Of a DNA stretch of 37,195 nt, positions 7,747 to 17,656 are shown piece by piece (position 1 is the first letter of the stretch; every line of letters begins with the position of its first letter). Source of the stretch: Bdellovibrionota bacterium (GTDB lineage: Bacteria > Bdellovibrionota > Bdellovibrionia > Bdellovibrionales > JAEYZS01). The notes beneath the pieces were generated by a model that was given only the letters and a program-made list of their open reading frames with translations, did no database searches and was not told the origin of the DNA. The DNA lies in NCBI GenBank assembly GCA_963169515.1, contig CAUJEF010000096.1:1-37195 (forward strand), given 5' to 3'. The position numbers and the translations under genes were made by a program.

Positions 7747-9084
7747 ATGTCTAGAAAACCGCTTGTTCCCATCGAAATTTTTAAAAAACGTCGCGCAAAA
7801 CTTGCGTCTCAATTTAAAGGTGCTGCGCTAATTTTAACCGCAAACCCAGAATTTGAGCGTAACCATGATGCGGGTTATGAGTACCGTCAGGATACAAATT
7901 TCTTTTATATGACGGGCTTTGAAGAGCCGGAATCAGTATTTGTTTTCCGCCCTGGATGTAAGCCTGAAACAACATTGTTTGTTCGAAAAAGGGATCCCCT
8001 TCGTGAAACTTGGGATGGATTTCGATTTGGGCCTGAAGGCGCAAAAAAAGAGTTCGAAATGGACTCAACCCACGAAATTTCACAACTTTCGACGATATTG
8101 CCGGATTTATTAAAAGAGGTTGGACAAGTTTACTACCGCCTGCGAAAAGACGCGCACTGGGATCAAGAGATTATGAAGGCCATTGAGGAAAACAAAAAAA
8201 ACGAAGGCCGTAGTGGCAAGGGTCTTCTCGCGATACATGATCCGTCGGTGGTAATTGGGGAGGCGCGGCTAATTAAATCAGAAGAAGAAAAGCAATGGAT
8301 GCGGAAAGCCGGTGAAATTTCTGCAAATGCGCATGTCGAAGCGATGAAATTCGTAAGGCCAGGGGTGAACGAGCGCCATGTTCAGGGTGTTATTTACAAT
8401 TCGTTTTATCAACAGAATTCCCCACGGGTAGGTTACAACGCGATCGTGGCTTCTGGCGCGAATGCGTGTGTTTTGCACTATATTTTTAACGACCAAGAAT
8501 GTAAGGACGGCGATTTGCTGTTAATTGATGCCGGAGCCGAATACAATTACTACAGTGGCGATATAACAAGAACATTTCCTGTGAATGGAAAATACACAAC
8601 GGCACAAAAGCAAGTTTATGAAAAAGTTCTTTATGTACAAAAAGCCATTCTTAAAATGATTAAACCCGGGGTTTTATTCGAAGAGCTTCAAAACACGACA
8701 ATTGATATGCTTACAAATGCATTGATTGAATTAAAACTGCTCAAGGGAAAAAAGGAAGATCTGATAGCGAGCAAAGAATTTCGAAAATATTATATGCATG
8801 GCGTTTCGCATTGGTTGGGGATGGATGTCCATGATGCCGGTCTGTATCAGGTGGGTGGAAAATCACGAGCGCTCGAGCCCGGAATGTGTTTTACAGTCGA
8901 GCCAGGTCTTTATATACCGGCCGACGATGCGACCGCACCAAAAGAATTTAGAGGAATCGGCATCCGTATCGAAGACGATATCATTGTTACAGAGGATGGG
9001 TGTGAAATCCTAACCTCAAAAGTCCCAAAAGAAATTAACGAAATCGAAGCCCTAATGGGGTGCCAGGCACCCCCCGTCCGCTAA
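7747..9084 (+). CDS. pepP: Xaa-Pro aminopeptidase (M24B)
   Basis: The 445-residue product has an N-terminal creatinase-like domain (YRQDTNFFYMTGFEEPE) and a pita-bread catalytic domain. The metal ligands are visible: Asp in LLIDAGAEY, Asp in GDITRTFP, His in SHWLGMDVHD, Glu in FTVEPGLY and Glu in RIEDDI. It removes an N-terminal residue preceding proline in the cytoplasm. AAAGGA precedes the ATG. The last ten codons (MGCQAPPVR and the stop) are read from a REP palindrome, so the native C-terminus has been replaced or extended by the repeat. Confidence 0.93.
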   Translation: MSRKPLVPIEIFKKRRAKLASQFKGAALILTANPEFERNHDAGYEYRQDTNFFYMTGFEEPESVFVFRPGCKPETTLFVRKRDPLRETWDGFRFGPEGAKKEFEMDSTHEISQLSTILPDLLKEVGQVYYRLRKDAHWDQEIMKAIEENKKNEGRSGKGLLAIHDPSVVIGEARLIKSEEEKQWMRKAGEISANAHVEAMKFVRPGVNERHVQGVIYNSFYQQNSPRVGYNAIVASGANACVLHYIFNDQECKDGDLLLIDAGAEYNYYSGDITRTFPVNGKYTTAQKQVYEKVLYVQKAILKMIKPGVLFEELQNTTIDMLTNALIELKLLKGKKEDLIASKEFRKYYMHGVSHWLGMDVHDAGLYQVGGKSRALEPGMCFTVEPGLYIPADDATAPKEFRGIGIRIEDDIIVTEDGCEILTSKVPKEINEIEALMGCQAPPVR

Positions 9085-9090
9085 TCGGAC
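9057..9090 (+). repeat. REP element overlapping the end of pepP
   Basis: GGGGTGCCAGGCACCCC is followed by the small hairpin GTCCG-CTAAT-CGGAC. The loop CTAAT carries the pepP stop codon TAA. It is the mirror image of the element at 9751-9783, and the two bracket the RAYT transposase gene. Confidence 0.9.
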
Positions 9091-9096
9091 GCGAAG

Positions 9097-9684
9097 TTAC
9101 TTCGGGGGCAGTCTGAATGCTTTTGAGAATTCCATTTGGGTATCTTCGTCTAAAGATAAATTTAGCCAGTCGAGATATTCCGTCCTTCTGCTAGGAATTA
9201 AGTGCCCAAATGGTGATGGCTCTATCTGGATACGGGAACTCAACAGTAAATGTTCGGCAAGGGTTGAATTTTTATAAGCTTCTGCCCGGGTTACAATTTT
9301 TGCATCAACAGGATTTCGATAAATATATTTGTGTGCGTTGTAATAATAATACTGATCAGAAATGACCTTCCATTTATACCGCCCCCCGAATACGTGATTT
9401 ATTCTCCCCGTATATTTATTTATTGCTTTGCTGATTTGTGTAAGAACAAAATGCATGGCTTCGCTGATGTTAGATCGTGGAGTAGTGCAAGTCAGATGAT
9501 AGTGGTTAGACATTAGAAGAAAACTATGAATTTTTAGAGCATAGTTTTTCTGGGCGAGCTGCAAGTTTTTGATGAATATTTCCCAGCAGATATCTTCGGG
9601 CAAGTAAAACCATTCCTTATTGTTCGACCGTCCGAAAATATGATATGGATTTGCATTATTCAAAATAATATGTCGTCTTCCCAT
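9097..9684 (-). CDS. REP-associated tyrosine transposase (RAYT)
   Basis: The protein is a Y1/HUH single-strand transposase of the RAYT type. The HUH motif is in LMSNHYHLTC, and the catalytic-helix region reads YNAHKYIYRNPVDAKIV, as in the family. RAYTs nick and join REP hairpins as single-stranded DNA. MGRRHIILNNANPYHIFGRS is the usual RAYT N-terminus, so the start at 9684 is preferred over the longer ORF start at 9747. A TATAAT -10 lies at 9730-9725 on this strand. The gene looks intact and is flanked on both sides by inverted REPs. Confidence 0.9.
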   Translation of the reverse strand: MGRRHIILNNANPYHIFGRSNNKEWFYLPEDICWEIFIKNLQLAQKNYALKIHSFLLMSNHYHLTCTTPRSNISEAMHFVLTQISKAINKYTGRINHVFGGRYKWKVISDQYYYYNAHKYIYRNPVDAKIVTRAEAYKNSTLAEHLLLSSRIQIEPSPFGHLIPSRRTEYLDWLNLSLDEDTQMEFSKAFRLPPK

Positions 9685-9750
9685 ATGATTGGCATATGCA
9701 AGCGACCATACCAATCTATCTAGCATTATAATTGGTTTGGCAGACAAAGA

Positions 9751-9783
9751 GTCCGGTAGCCGGACAGGGGGTGCCTGGCACCC
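9751..9783 (-). repeat. REP element upstream of the RAYT gene
   Basis: GTCCGG-TAG-CCGGAC is followed by AGGG and GGGTGCCTGGCACCC. On the minus strand this reads in the same order as the element at 9057-9090 reads on the plus strand, so the RAYT gene is bracketed by inverted copies. The sequence CTAATGGG next to the palindrome is shared by both copies, and here its TAA is the stop codon of the neighbouring HAD gene. Confidence 0.88.
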
Positions 9784-9784
9784 A

Positions 9785-10534
9785 TTAGCGGAAGCGGTGG
9801 ATGAGCCAGTTGTGTTTTTGGGCGTGTTCTTCGAGCAAGAGTTCGCTTTTGTATATTTTCATTTGGCTTGTGGCGGAAAGAACAGCAAGTTTTACGTGGG
9901 ATGAGCTGTCGATGAGCTCCAGGTCTCCAATAGTGTTGCCCGCAGCAACAATGGGGCGGACGCCATTTGTATGTTGCAACAGGGCGTCTGTCTTTCCCTT
10001 TCCATAGGTAATTGGACCGTCTTGGAGGTCGGTAACAATTCCATTTTCGATTTTCGTTGTAACACCCAAAACATTCTCAGCAGGTATTCCAAGCGGTTTT
10101 ACGGGCGCTTCGACGGCCCACTTTACCGAAGCCGTAACAACAATAATTTCAACCCCTTTAAATTGAAGATATTCGATCAAATTTTTTATAGATTCAAAAT
10201 AAGGATAATTTTTTTCCTGCAGAAAACATTGTTCAGCCCATTTTTTCACTTCAGAAATTTTTTTATTTTTGTGAATTTGCGCTAGCCATAGAAATGCATC
10301 TTCTGCACGGTTGGCTTTAATAGAATAAACATGGCCCCACGGGTCTTTAGGAAGGTCTAATAAATTGTTATCAATCTCGTAATCAAAAAACTTGTTTCCA
10401 GCGTCGTTGTCCCACAGAGTTCCGTCTGCGTCGAAAGCCGCATACCATGGCTCAGGTATTTCAGAAAGGGCGGTGTCTAGTCTGGACTTAATAAGATCCC
10501 AAGTTTTGTCAGAAAACTCTTTGAAATTTGTCAC
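9785..10534 (-). CDS. HAD-superfamily phosphatase (HAD-IB, SerB-like)
   Basis: The 249-residue product carries HAD motif I as FDADGTLWD (near residue 34), motif II Thr/Ser in IIVVTASVKWAVEAP, motif III Lys in GKGKTDALL and motif IV as GNTIGDLEL. It therefore should be a Mg-dependent phosphohydrolase. The overall shape resembles HAD-IB enzymes of the phosphoserine or phosphoethanolamine/phosphocholine phosphatase kind, but the substrate cannot be read. The start is GTG at 10534. It is divergent from glpD with only about 40 nt between, and its stop codon abuts a REP. Confidence 0.85.
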   Translation of the reverse strand: MTNFKEFSDKTWDLIKSRLDTALSEIPEPWYAAFDADGTLWDNDAGNKFFDYEIDNNLLDLPKDPWGHVYSIKANRAEDAFLWLAQIHKNKKISEVKKWAEQCFLQEKNYPYFESIKNLIEYLQFKGVEIIVVTASVKWAVEAPVKPLGIPAENVLGVTTKIENGIVTDLQDGPITYGKGKTDALLQHTNGVRPIVAAGNTIGDLELIDSSSHVKLAVLSATSQMKIYKSELLLEEHAQKHNWLIHRFR

Positions 10535-10573
10535 GAAATCATTATTGTAAACATTAACAAGAAAGACAACGTG

Positions 10574-12202
10574 ATGTTTGCGTTTGCTGACCGCAGTAAA
10601 AATATAGAAAAATTAAAAAGTGAGCACTTTGATCTCGTCATTATAGGCGGAGGCATTACTGGCGCCGGCGTAGCAAGGGATGCTGCAAGTCGGGGGATGA
10701 AGGTAGCCATTATTGACGCAAACGATTTCGCCTTCGGGACAAGCTCCAGATCGAGCAAATTAATTCATGGTGGAATTCGGTATTTAGAAAATTTTGAGTT
10801 TCATTTGGTCTATGAAGCACTTTCAGAGAGAAAGGTACTTTTTGAAATTGCCCCACACCTGGTTCATCCACTGCGATTTCTAATTCCGTTGTTTGACGGG
10901 GACCGCGTAGGGATGGGGCGAATGGGTGTTGGGATGTGGGCGTACGAGGCGCTTTCGCTATTTGAAGCTCCCCAGCTCCATGAGCGGCTTTCCAAAAACC
11001 GAACATTGGAGCGCATTTCTATTTTAAAACCAGAGGGTCTAAAAGGCTCTTACGTTTATTCGGATGCTTATATGGATGACGACCGTTTGGTTATGGAAAC
11101 TCTTCGATCAGCAGTGAAGCAGGGCGCAGTAGCTGTAAGTTTTGCCAAGGCAACGGGAGCGCGAATGAGCAACGGCAAAGTCGTGGGGCTAGAGTGTATA
11201 GACGTGATCGGTCAGAACACATTTGCTATTTCTGGGAAGCATTTTGTAAGCACGGTTGGTCCATGGACAGATATTGTTGGGCACTCAATTTTTAAAAATT
11301 GGAAACGGCAACTGCGCCCGAGCAAAGGGGTCCATATTACCCTTAATAAGGACCGTCTTCCGCTCAGTTGCGCAGTTGTAATGTCGACAGACAAAGATCA
11401 AAAACGAATTGTATTTGGAATTCCTCGACATGAAATGATTATTATAGGAACGACAGACACTGATTTTCAAGGCGACCCAGCAGATGTGCATACATCTAAA
11501 AACGATGTTGATTATCTGTTGGCGGTCGCACGGAATTATTTCCCAGGGGCAAATTTAAAACAAGAAGACATCATTGCATCGTATGCGGGCGTGCGTCCGC
11601 TGGTTGACGATGGGTCGACAACTGAAAGCAAAACAAGCCGCGAGCATTTAATTCTTACGGACGAGCGTAATGTGACTTTTGTTGCGGGGGGAAAGTACAC
11701 AACGTATCGACGAATGGCCCAACAAACGGTTGAGTTGTGCCTGCGGCACTTTTACAATACGGAAGATCGGGTTCGATTTGCGAGAAATCAAACAAAAAAT
11801 CCATTAAATCCGTTGGCATCAGCGCAGGCTCTAAGCGAGGCGCAGAAAGAGATCCCAAGAATTGCCCGGCATATGGGAGCCTCGGAAAAGGATGCCCAAG
11901 TCTTAATAGAGCGACATGGGCTTGAGGCGATCGAAATCGTAAACAAATATTTTTCTGCGGGGAAAACAATTTGGGAGCTAGAGGCGCAATTTGCAATGGA
12001 CGAAACTTGCTGTGGACGGATCATAGACTTTTACTTGCGGCGGGTACCTCTATTTTTATCCCAAAAAAATCATGGTTACGAGATGCTCGGAAAAATATCC
12101 AAGATATTTGCACAAAAATACTCCTGGTCTGATTCAGAAATCAGACAACAAATTCAAGCAGCGCAAGACTTTGAAAAGTTTGAAATGGGATGGAAAAATT
12201 AG
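10574..12202 (+). CDS. glpD: FAD-dependent glycerol-3-phosphate dehydrogenase
   Basis: The 542-residue product has the dinucleotide motif DLVIIGGGITGAGVARDAA, the GTSSRSSKLIHGGIRYLE segment and the DAO_C-type C-terminal domain. It oxidises glycerol 3-phosphate to dihydroxyacetone phosphate at the inner membrane and passes electrons to quinone. GTG (10571) and ATG (10574) are adjacent; the ATG is preferred. No glpF or glpK lies nearby, so this is a stand-alone gene. Its stop codon overlaps the convergent downstream ORF by 4 nt. Confidence 0.93.
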   Translation: MFAFADRSKNIEKLKSEHFDLVIIGGGITGAGVARDAASRGMKVAIIDANDFAFGTSSRSSKLIHGGIRYLENFEFHLVYEALSERKVLFEIAPHLVHPLRFLIPLFDGDRVGMGRMGVGMWAYEALSLFEAPQLHERLSKNRTLERISILKPEGLKGSYVYSDAYMDDDRLVMETLRSAVKQGAVAVSFAKATGARMSNGKVVGLECIDVIGQNTFAISGKHFVSTVGPWTDIVGHSIFKNWKRQLRPSKGVHITLNKDRLPLSCAVVMSTDKDQKRIVFGIPRHEMIIIGTTDTDFQGDPADVHTSKNDVDYLLAVARNYFPGANLKQEDIIASYAGVRPLVDDGSTTESKTSREHLILTDERNVTFVAGGKYTTYRRMAQQTVELCLRHFYNTEDRVRFARNQTKNPLNPLASAQALSEAQKEIPRIARHMGASEKDAQVLIERHGLEAIEIVNKYFSAGKTIWELEAQFAMDETCCGRIIDFYLRRVPLFLSQKNHGYEMLGKISKIFAQKYSWSDSEIRQQIQAAQDFEKFEMGWKN

Positions 12203-12657
12203 GCCCGGCTTTTCAATTTTTGAATTAATGACGTCCATTTTGCAAGGCCAGTGATACCGTGCGCAGTTAAAAATTTGGCAAACTCTTTGCCCCCTTCTTT
12301 GGCAATCCCAAGATAACCATGCGTCAAAATGTTTGTGATCGATCCGACAATATTTATTTTTATACCACCCGCAAGGTACTGTTTTAAAATTTCAACGCCA
12401 AATTCACCAACAGAGTTCCCGCTGTATTTCGATAGAATATCAACGGCCTCTGGGGTTAGGGCAAAAACAATATCTGGTTTTTTTGCTTTTCGCTTTTCAA
12501 GTTTGGGATTTTTATTCGCTTTAAAAAAGGAGCACTCGAGTTTTTCGATCAATATACCAATTTCGATATCATCATTAAGGTGTTCAACAACTTTTTTGCT
12601 GATTTCTTTTTGTTCTAAAAAGTCGCGAACCTTGTTGAAGTAGCTTTCTTGGGTCAT
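12199..12657 (-). CDS. SCP2-like small cytoplasmic protein (tentative)
   Basis: This 152-residue protein has no signal peptide. The segment PDIVFALTPEAVDILSKYSG, then KQYLAGGIKINIVGSI, resembles the sterol-carrier/SCP2 fold pattern (Asp, alternating hydrophobic strand, helix, then Gly-rich strand), which binds lipids. That assignment is a weak inference. A GGAGG ribosome site 7 nt before the ATG is trapped in an 8-bp hairpin. It converges with glpD. Confidence 0.6.
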   Translation of the reverse strand: MTQESYFNKVRDFLEQKEISKKVVEHLNDDIEIGILIEKLECSFFKANKNPKLEKRKAKKPDIVFALTPEAVDILSKYSGNSVGEFGVEILKQYLAGGIKINIVGSITNILTHGYLGIAKEGGKEFAKFLTAHGITGLAKWTSLIQKLKSRA

Positions 12658-12658
12658 A

Positions 12659-12677
12659 AAATTGCCTCCGGCAATTT
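12659..12677 (-). promoter_or_regulatory. Hairpin masking the ribosome binding site
   Basis: On the minus strand AAATTGCC-GGA-GGCAATTT forms a perfect 8-bp stem with a 3-nt loop, directly before TATG. The Shine-Dalgarno GGAGG lies in the loop and 3' arm. The 12199-12657 gene should thus be poorly translated unless the stem opens, for example by heat, a protein or an RNA. Confidence 0.65.
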
Positions 12678-12800
12678 AGCTAAATAAATTATGATTCACT
12701 CTGTGGATCATTGCAGGAACAAGTAGGACTATACGCTCGAAGCAGAACGGATCTCAAACTTCAATTCAAAATTGGCGGAGCGCATCAGAAATTGAGTGAT

Positions 12801-12828
12801 TTGACTCTCAATCGTTACCGCGTAAACT
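12801..12828 (+). promoter_or_regulatory. Candidate sigma-70 promoter of mreB
   Basis: TTGACT (12801-12806), 16 nt and TAAACT (12823-12828) are correctly placed 50-80 nt upstream of the mreB ATG. A GGAGGA ribosome site precedes that ATG. Confidence 0.5.
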
Positions 12829-12858
12829 CTTAAAATATAAGGCGAGTCAATCATTTAA

Positions 12859-13929
<1,071 letters not shown>

Positions 13930-13931
13930 CC

Positions 13932-14390
13932 ATGGAAAAGGTGCAGATTCGCTCTGTCGCTTCATTTTTCTTTTTTACGCTTCTTGATAGCAATTTGGCG
14001 TACAAGGCGACGTCGGACGCAATAAATATTTGTAATAAAGAGCTCAAACGCACTGATAAGCAGATTCTACCCAATTCTTTTTTAATTGAAACAAATTATA
14101 AGGTTTGGAAGCGATACAAAGATGTAAAGCCAAAGATGAATTGGGAAATTCGCGACATCCCAAACCCATTTGACATCCCAGAGGGCATTAACCTTTCCCC
14201 GTGGCGGCAATTTATAAAAGATGAACACACAAACGTGAGTTTGATTGTGGTTTGGTCGCGGCTTTTGGGATTTTCTGATAAAGATATTGCAGAGGGGATG
14301 GGTGTTTCTACGGGAACCGTTCGCTACCGTGCAGGCAAGGGGTTGAAGGCCTTGGCCGGAGAATTAAAGCCGGCGGTGACTGATGCGTAA
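13932..14390 (+). CDS. Sigma-factor region-4-like DNA-binding protein
   Basis: The C-terminal third contains a helix-turn-helix of sigma region 4 type (GFSDKDIAEGMGVSTGTVRYR, residues about 115-135). The N-terminal half has no clear region 2 and could be a diverged remnant. At about 152 residues it is short for an ECF sigma factor. It begins just after mreB and overlaps the next gene, a one-helix membrane protein built like an anti-sigma factor. A sigma-like regulator is inferred; a plain HTH regulator is the alternative. The start at ATG 13932 is preferred to the TTG at 13926. Confidence 0.6.
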   Translation: MEKVQIRSVASFFFFTLLDSNLAYKATSDAINICNKELKRTDKQILPNSFLIETNYKVWKRYKDVKPKMNWEIRDIPNPFDIPEGINLSPWRQFIKDEHTNVSLIVVWSRLLGFSDKDIAEGMGVSTGTVRYRAGKGLKALAGELKPAVTDA

Positions 14391-15300
14391 ACGCAATATG
14401 AGCGAATTCATGACAATTGAACTTTTGTACGATTACAAAATTGGCAAATTAGATTCAATTCGGGCAGAGGCGATAGAAGAAGGTTTGAAAAATTCTCCGT
14501 TGGCGCAGGCAGAGCTCACCAAGCTTGGGGTCGGCATTGAATATTGTGACATGCTGAAACGTATTGAAATTTCCGATGACTTGCTAAAGCGCTTACTCGA
14601 TCGTCCCACAACAAAGCAAAAAATTTTTCATTATATTGCATGGAAAAATATCCCCCAGGCCTTCAAGTGGGGTGTTGAGGCTCTAATTGTCGCTTTCGCA
14701 ATTACATTTTTTATTATAGAGTTCCCAAAGTTTTACACAGAAGACAGCGTAACAGAGTCTATCGTTGCTCAGACATTTCAACCCGCTCCGCTTACAGATT
14801 ATAATACTTTAAAGGATCAAATAGTCCCACAGCAGACAGGTGCCCCCGTGACAGAGCAAGGGGAAGACGACAATCAACCAGAAATTCCTTTTGAAACAGC
14901 CGACTTGCCTGCGGACACACCGGTCAATTCGGTGCCTGCGGTGGAAGATGTAAATGTTCCGACCACCGCGCAAGAGCAAGTAAAGCCAGATGTTCCGCGG
15001 TCGAAGGTGGTTCGCACGGGCTACATTTATCGAATCAGTTTTAAAAATGAGAATGCCTATGAGATTACCCCGGACCTAGTTGAAAAAATTATTTCCTTGG
15101 GAGGCAAGAAGGCAGGCCAGGTTGAGCTCGGGTGGAAAAAATCTAACGGGAGTTATTTTCACTTTGCAATTCCTGATACGAGCTATGATATGCTCATTGA
15201 CACGTTATCGAAATATGGATCTTTCAGCGTGGACAAGTCTGAACATCCACGCGTAATGCCGGACGGAGTTCTTCGATTTATCGTCTGGATTGAAAAGTAA
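14383..15300 (+). CDS. Anti-sigma-like single-pass membrane protein
   Basis: The 305-residue product has a helical, acidic cytoplasmic N-terminal domain (about 1-90), one membrane helix (about 97-114, VEALIVAFAITFFIIEF), a Pro/Asp/Thr-rich linker (130-210) and a folded C-terminal domain outside the membrane. This layout is that of anti-sigma factors. The zinc-binding HxxxCxxC motif of the ZAS class is absent. The start overlaps the stop of the sigma-like gene by 8 nt. Partner choice is inferred from the overlap only. Confidence 0.6.
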   Translation: MRKRNMSEFMTIELLYDYKIGKLDSIRAEAIEEGLKNSPLAQAELTKLGVGIEYCDMLKRIEISDDLLKRLLDRPTTKQKIFHYIAWKNIPQAFKWGVEALIVAFAITFFIIEFPKFYTEDSVTESIVAQTFQPAPLTDYNTLKDQIVPQQTGAPVTEQGEDDNQPEIPFETADLPADTPVNSVPAVEDVNVPTTAQEQVKPDVPRSKVVRTGYIYRISFKNENAYEITPDLVEKIISLGGKKAGQVELGWKKSNGSYFHFAIPDTSYDMLIDTLSKYGSFSVDKSEHPRVMPDGVLRFIVWIEK

Positions 15301-15306
15301 AAGCAC

Positions 15307-17211
15307 ATGGCAAAAACGCTGCGTCTTTTAACGCCGAAGAAATCTTTGCAGGCGCTTTTGGCCATGTGGTTTTTGTTGTTTTCAGTCGTTCCTGCGGCCT
15401 TTGTCACAGGATATTCGTTGGTACAATTTGAAGACGCTTTTAATAAAGAAATTCATCAAAGACTTGAAAGCAATTTTAGGGAACTGGATAAGACATTTAA
15501 AGATATCGAAGGGTATTTGTTAAATTACGGCAATCTTCATGCGACTGATGCTGATTTTGTATATAATATTTCAACGACCAACAACGCCAAAATTCGCCAT
15601 ATTGTGGAACAATGGATGCGAAACTATTCTGCGAGTCAAATTTCTACGTTTGATCGCGATGGAAAGCTTATTGTTGCCGTTGGGAAAAATGTCGATGGCG
15701 GGGTTGAAAGCATCCCTTCCCTTGAGCGGGGAGATGTATACCTGGCAAAAACATTGTTGGATAAATTTGAGAATCAAAACCAATTTATATTTCGAGATCT
15801 TCACCCGAAGAGAGGTTTAGAGCTTATCGTTTATTCAAAAGCAGTAATGGCTAATGGCCGTTTGGCAGGCTATTTAGAAGAAATTTTTTCTATAAACCAG
15901 AGCTACATCGAAACCCTAAAAAAGAGATTGGGGCTTGATATCGTCGTTTATAACGCGGAAATTGAACCCATCATTTCAACGCATGAAGATTTATTGTTTA
16001 CGCAAAAAAATCTTTTAAAGGATTCTTTTGCCAATGGGAAAAACAATTTTTTTGAAATTCCAACCCGGGGCAACTCATATGGACTTTACGTTAAGCCCTT
16101 GACGGATGACAAAACAGTATATTTGGGATTAGCAGCTCCACGTAATGAAATAAAAAAAGTGACATCCGGAATTAATAGGGCCGTGTTTAGCGTGATGGGT
16201 CTTGTAATTATCCTTATTATCATTGTCCTCTTCAGTGTTTCGAATGTAATTGTGCGACCATTAAAAAATTTAGTACGGGCTGCAAAAAAAATTGAGGATG
16301 GCGAAGTTGCTCAAGTGCCAATAGAAACAGAGACCGAGGTCGGCCTTTTGACGTTAAGTTTTAACAATATGTCCAGAAAAATTGCCCAAGCTCAAAAGGA
16401 ACTAAAAAATAAAATCGAAGAACTTGAAAGCGCAAACAAAGAAATCCAAGAGACCCAAGGACAGCTCATTCAGTCGGCGAAAATGGTAAGCCTCGGTCAA
16501 CTTGTGGCGGGTGTCGCACATGAATTAAATAACCCTATTGGGTTTATTTACTCTAATATGAATCATTTGAAAGAATATTCTGATAAGCTGGTGAAGCTTG
16601 TAGAAGTAGCAGAAAGAGACCCTAAAAATTTACATGAGGCAAAAAAGGAAGCAGATTATGACTATATCGTCGACGATCTGCCGAAGCTTATTAAATCTTG
16701 TGAAGACGGAGCCCGTCGCGTCCGAGACATCGTCGTAGACCTTAGAAACTTTTCGCGCGCAGACGAAGCCGACAAACAAGACTACTCGTTGGAAGAAGGC
16801 CTGGACAATACACTGAATTTGTTGGCGGGAGAGTACAAAAATAGAATTCAAATTCATAAAAATTATGCCGGTGTTCCTAAAATGAAGTGTTATGCCAATC
16901 AGATTAACCAGGCTTTAATGAACATTCTGGCCAATGCAATTCATGCAATAGACGGTCGTGGCGATATTTGGGTTACAACCAAAAGGACAAACAGTGAGGT
17001 TATGGTCAGCATCCGCGATAGCGGCAGGGGAATTCCAGAAAAGATTCGTGATAAAATTTTTGATCCATTTTTCACCACAAAGAATGTTGGCAAGGGGACA
17101 GGGCTTGGGCTCAGCATTACATACGGAATTATTCAACGCCATAATGGAGATATTGAAGTCAAATCGACAGAGGGGCAGGGGACAGAATTTATTATTCACT
17201 TCCCGATCTAG
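15307..17211 (+). CDS. Membrane sensor histidine kinase with extracytoplasmic domain
   Basis: The 634-residue kinase has a first membrane helix (about 17-38), an extracytoplasmic sensor domain of about 255 residues (Cache-like in size), a second helix ([18 protein letters not shown], near 300), a HAMP linker, a coiled coil, then the dimerisation and phosphoacceptor box [12 protein letters not shown] (His near 405). The ATPase has N-box [10 protein letters not shown] and G-boxes DSGRGIPE and GKGTGLGLS. No response regulator lies in the window. It begins 6 nt after the anti-sigma-like gene, so all may form one operon with mreB. Confidence 0.93.
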   Translation: MAKTLRLLTPKKSLQALLAMWFLLFSVVPAAFVTGYSLVQFEDAFNKEIHQRLESNFRELDKTFKDIEGYLLNYGNLHATDADFVYNISTTNNAKIRHIVEQWMRNYSASQISTFDRDGKLIVAVGKNVDGGVESIPSLERGDVYLAKTLLDKFENQNQFIFRDLHPKRGLELIVYSKAVMANGRLAGYLEEIFSINQSYIETLKKRLGLDIVVYNAEIEPIISTHEDLLFTQKNLLKDSFANGKNNFFEIPTRGNSYGLYVKPLTDDKTVYLGLAAPRNEIKKVTSGINRAVFSVMGLVIILIIIVLFSVSNVIVRPLKNLVRAAKKIEDGEVAQVPIETETEVGLLTLSFNNMSRKIAQAQKELKNKIEELESANKEIQETQGQLIQSAKMVSLGQLVAGVAHELNNPIGFIYSNMNHLKEYSDKLVKLVEVAERDPKNLHEAKKEADYDYIVDDLPKLIKSCEDGARRVRDIVVDLRNFSRADEADKQDYSLEEGLDNTLNLLAGEYKNRIQIHKNYAGVPKMKCYANQINQALMNILANAIHAIDGRGDIWVTTKRTNSEVMVSIRDSGRGIPEKIRDKIFDPFFTTKNVGKGTGLGLSITYGIIQRHNGDIEVKSTEGQGTEFIIHFPI

Positions 17212-17641
17212 AATCAAGCACGTTCACTTTGTAACCCGCTTTTTCGGCTTCTTTTTTTAATTTTTGAATCAGCTGCTTTTTCTGAGCCTCGGTTTCAGCG
17301 TATTCCTGTTTTTCAGTTGAAACTTCGTCTTGGATATTAGCGGCGGGATCGTTCAGGGGTTTGTATATTTCTGTTTTTTGCTCCTTTGAAAAAGCATTTG
17401 GCTGTTGCTCAAGAATTACGCCATTTGAAGCAGCGGGATCCGTTTTTGGAACAGGGGGAAGGGGGATAACTTTTGCTTTTTTGCGGGCGTCGATAGCTGC
17501 CCGCTGCTTTTGAAGCTCTTGTTCCTTTGAAGTTTTAATAAGATGTTTATTCACAAGTTTATCTGCCTTTTTCTTTTCAGATTCTTCTGCAAAAGAAATA
17601 CTGGCGGCTATAACAATTAGAACAGCGACAAAGATTCTCAT
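17192..17641 (-). CDS. Small exported Lys/Glu-rich protein, unknown
   Basis: The 149-residue product begins with a signal peptide (MRIFVAVLIVIAASISFAEE). The mature part is low complexity, Lys/Glu/Gln/Ala-rich and probably helical, with a Pro-rich middle. It starts 15 nt after the stop of the 1368-residue gene, so it is likely co-expressed with it. It overlaps the end of the histidine kinase gene tail to tail by 20 nt. Confidence 0.65.
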   Translation of the reverse strand: MRIFVAVLIVIAASISFAEESEKKKADKLVNKHLIKTSKEQELQKQRAAIDARKKAKVIPLPPVPKTDPAASNGVILEQQPNAFSKEQKTEIYKPLNDPAANIQDEVSTEKQEYAETEAQKKQLIQKLKKEAEKAGYKVNVLDSRSGSE

Positions 17642-17656
17642 ATAGATACGTATCGG

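Noticed and set aside
16915-17260. ORFs on both strands over the kinase ATPase domain
   Set aside because: Shadows of the well-supported histidine kinase frame.
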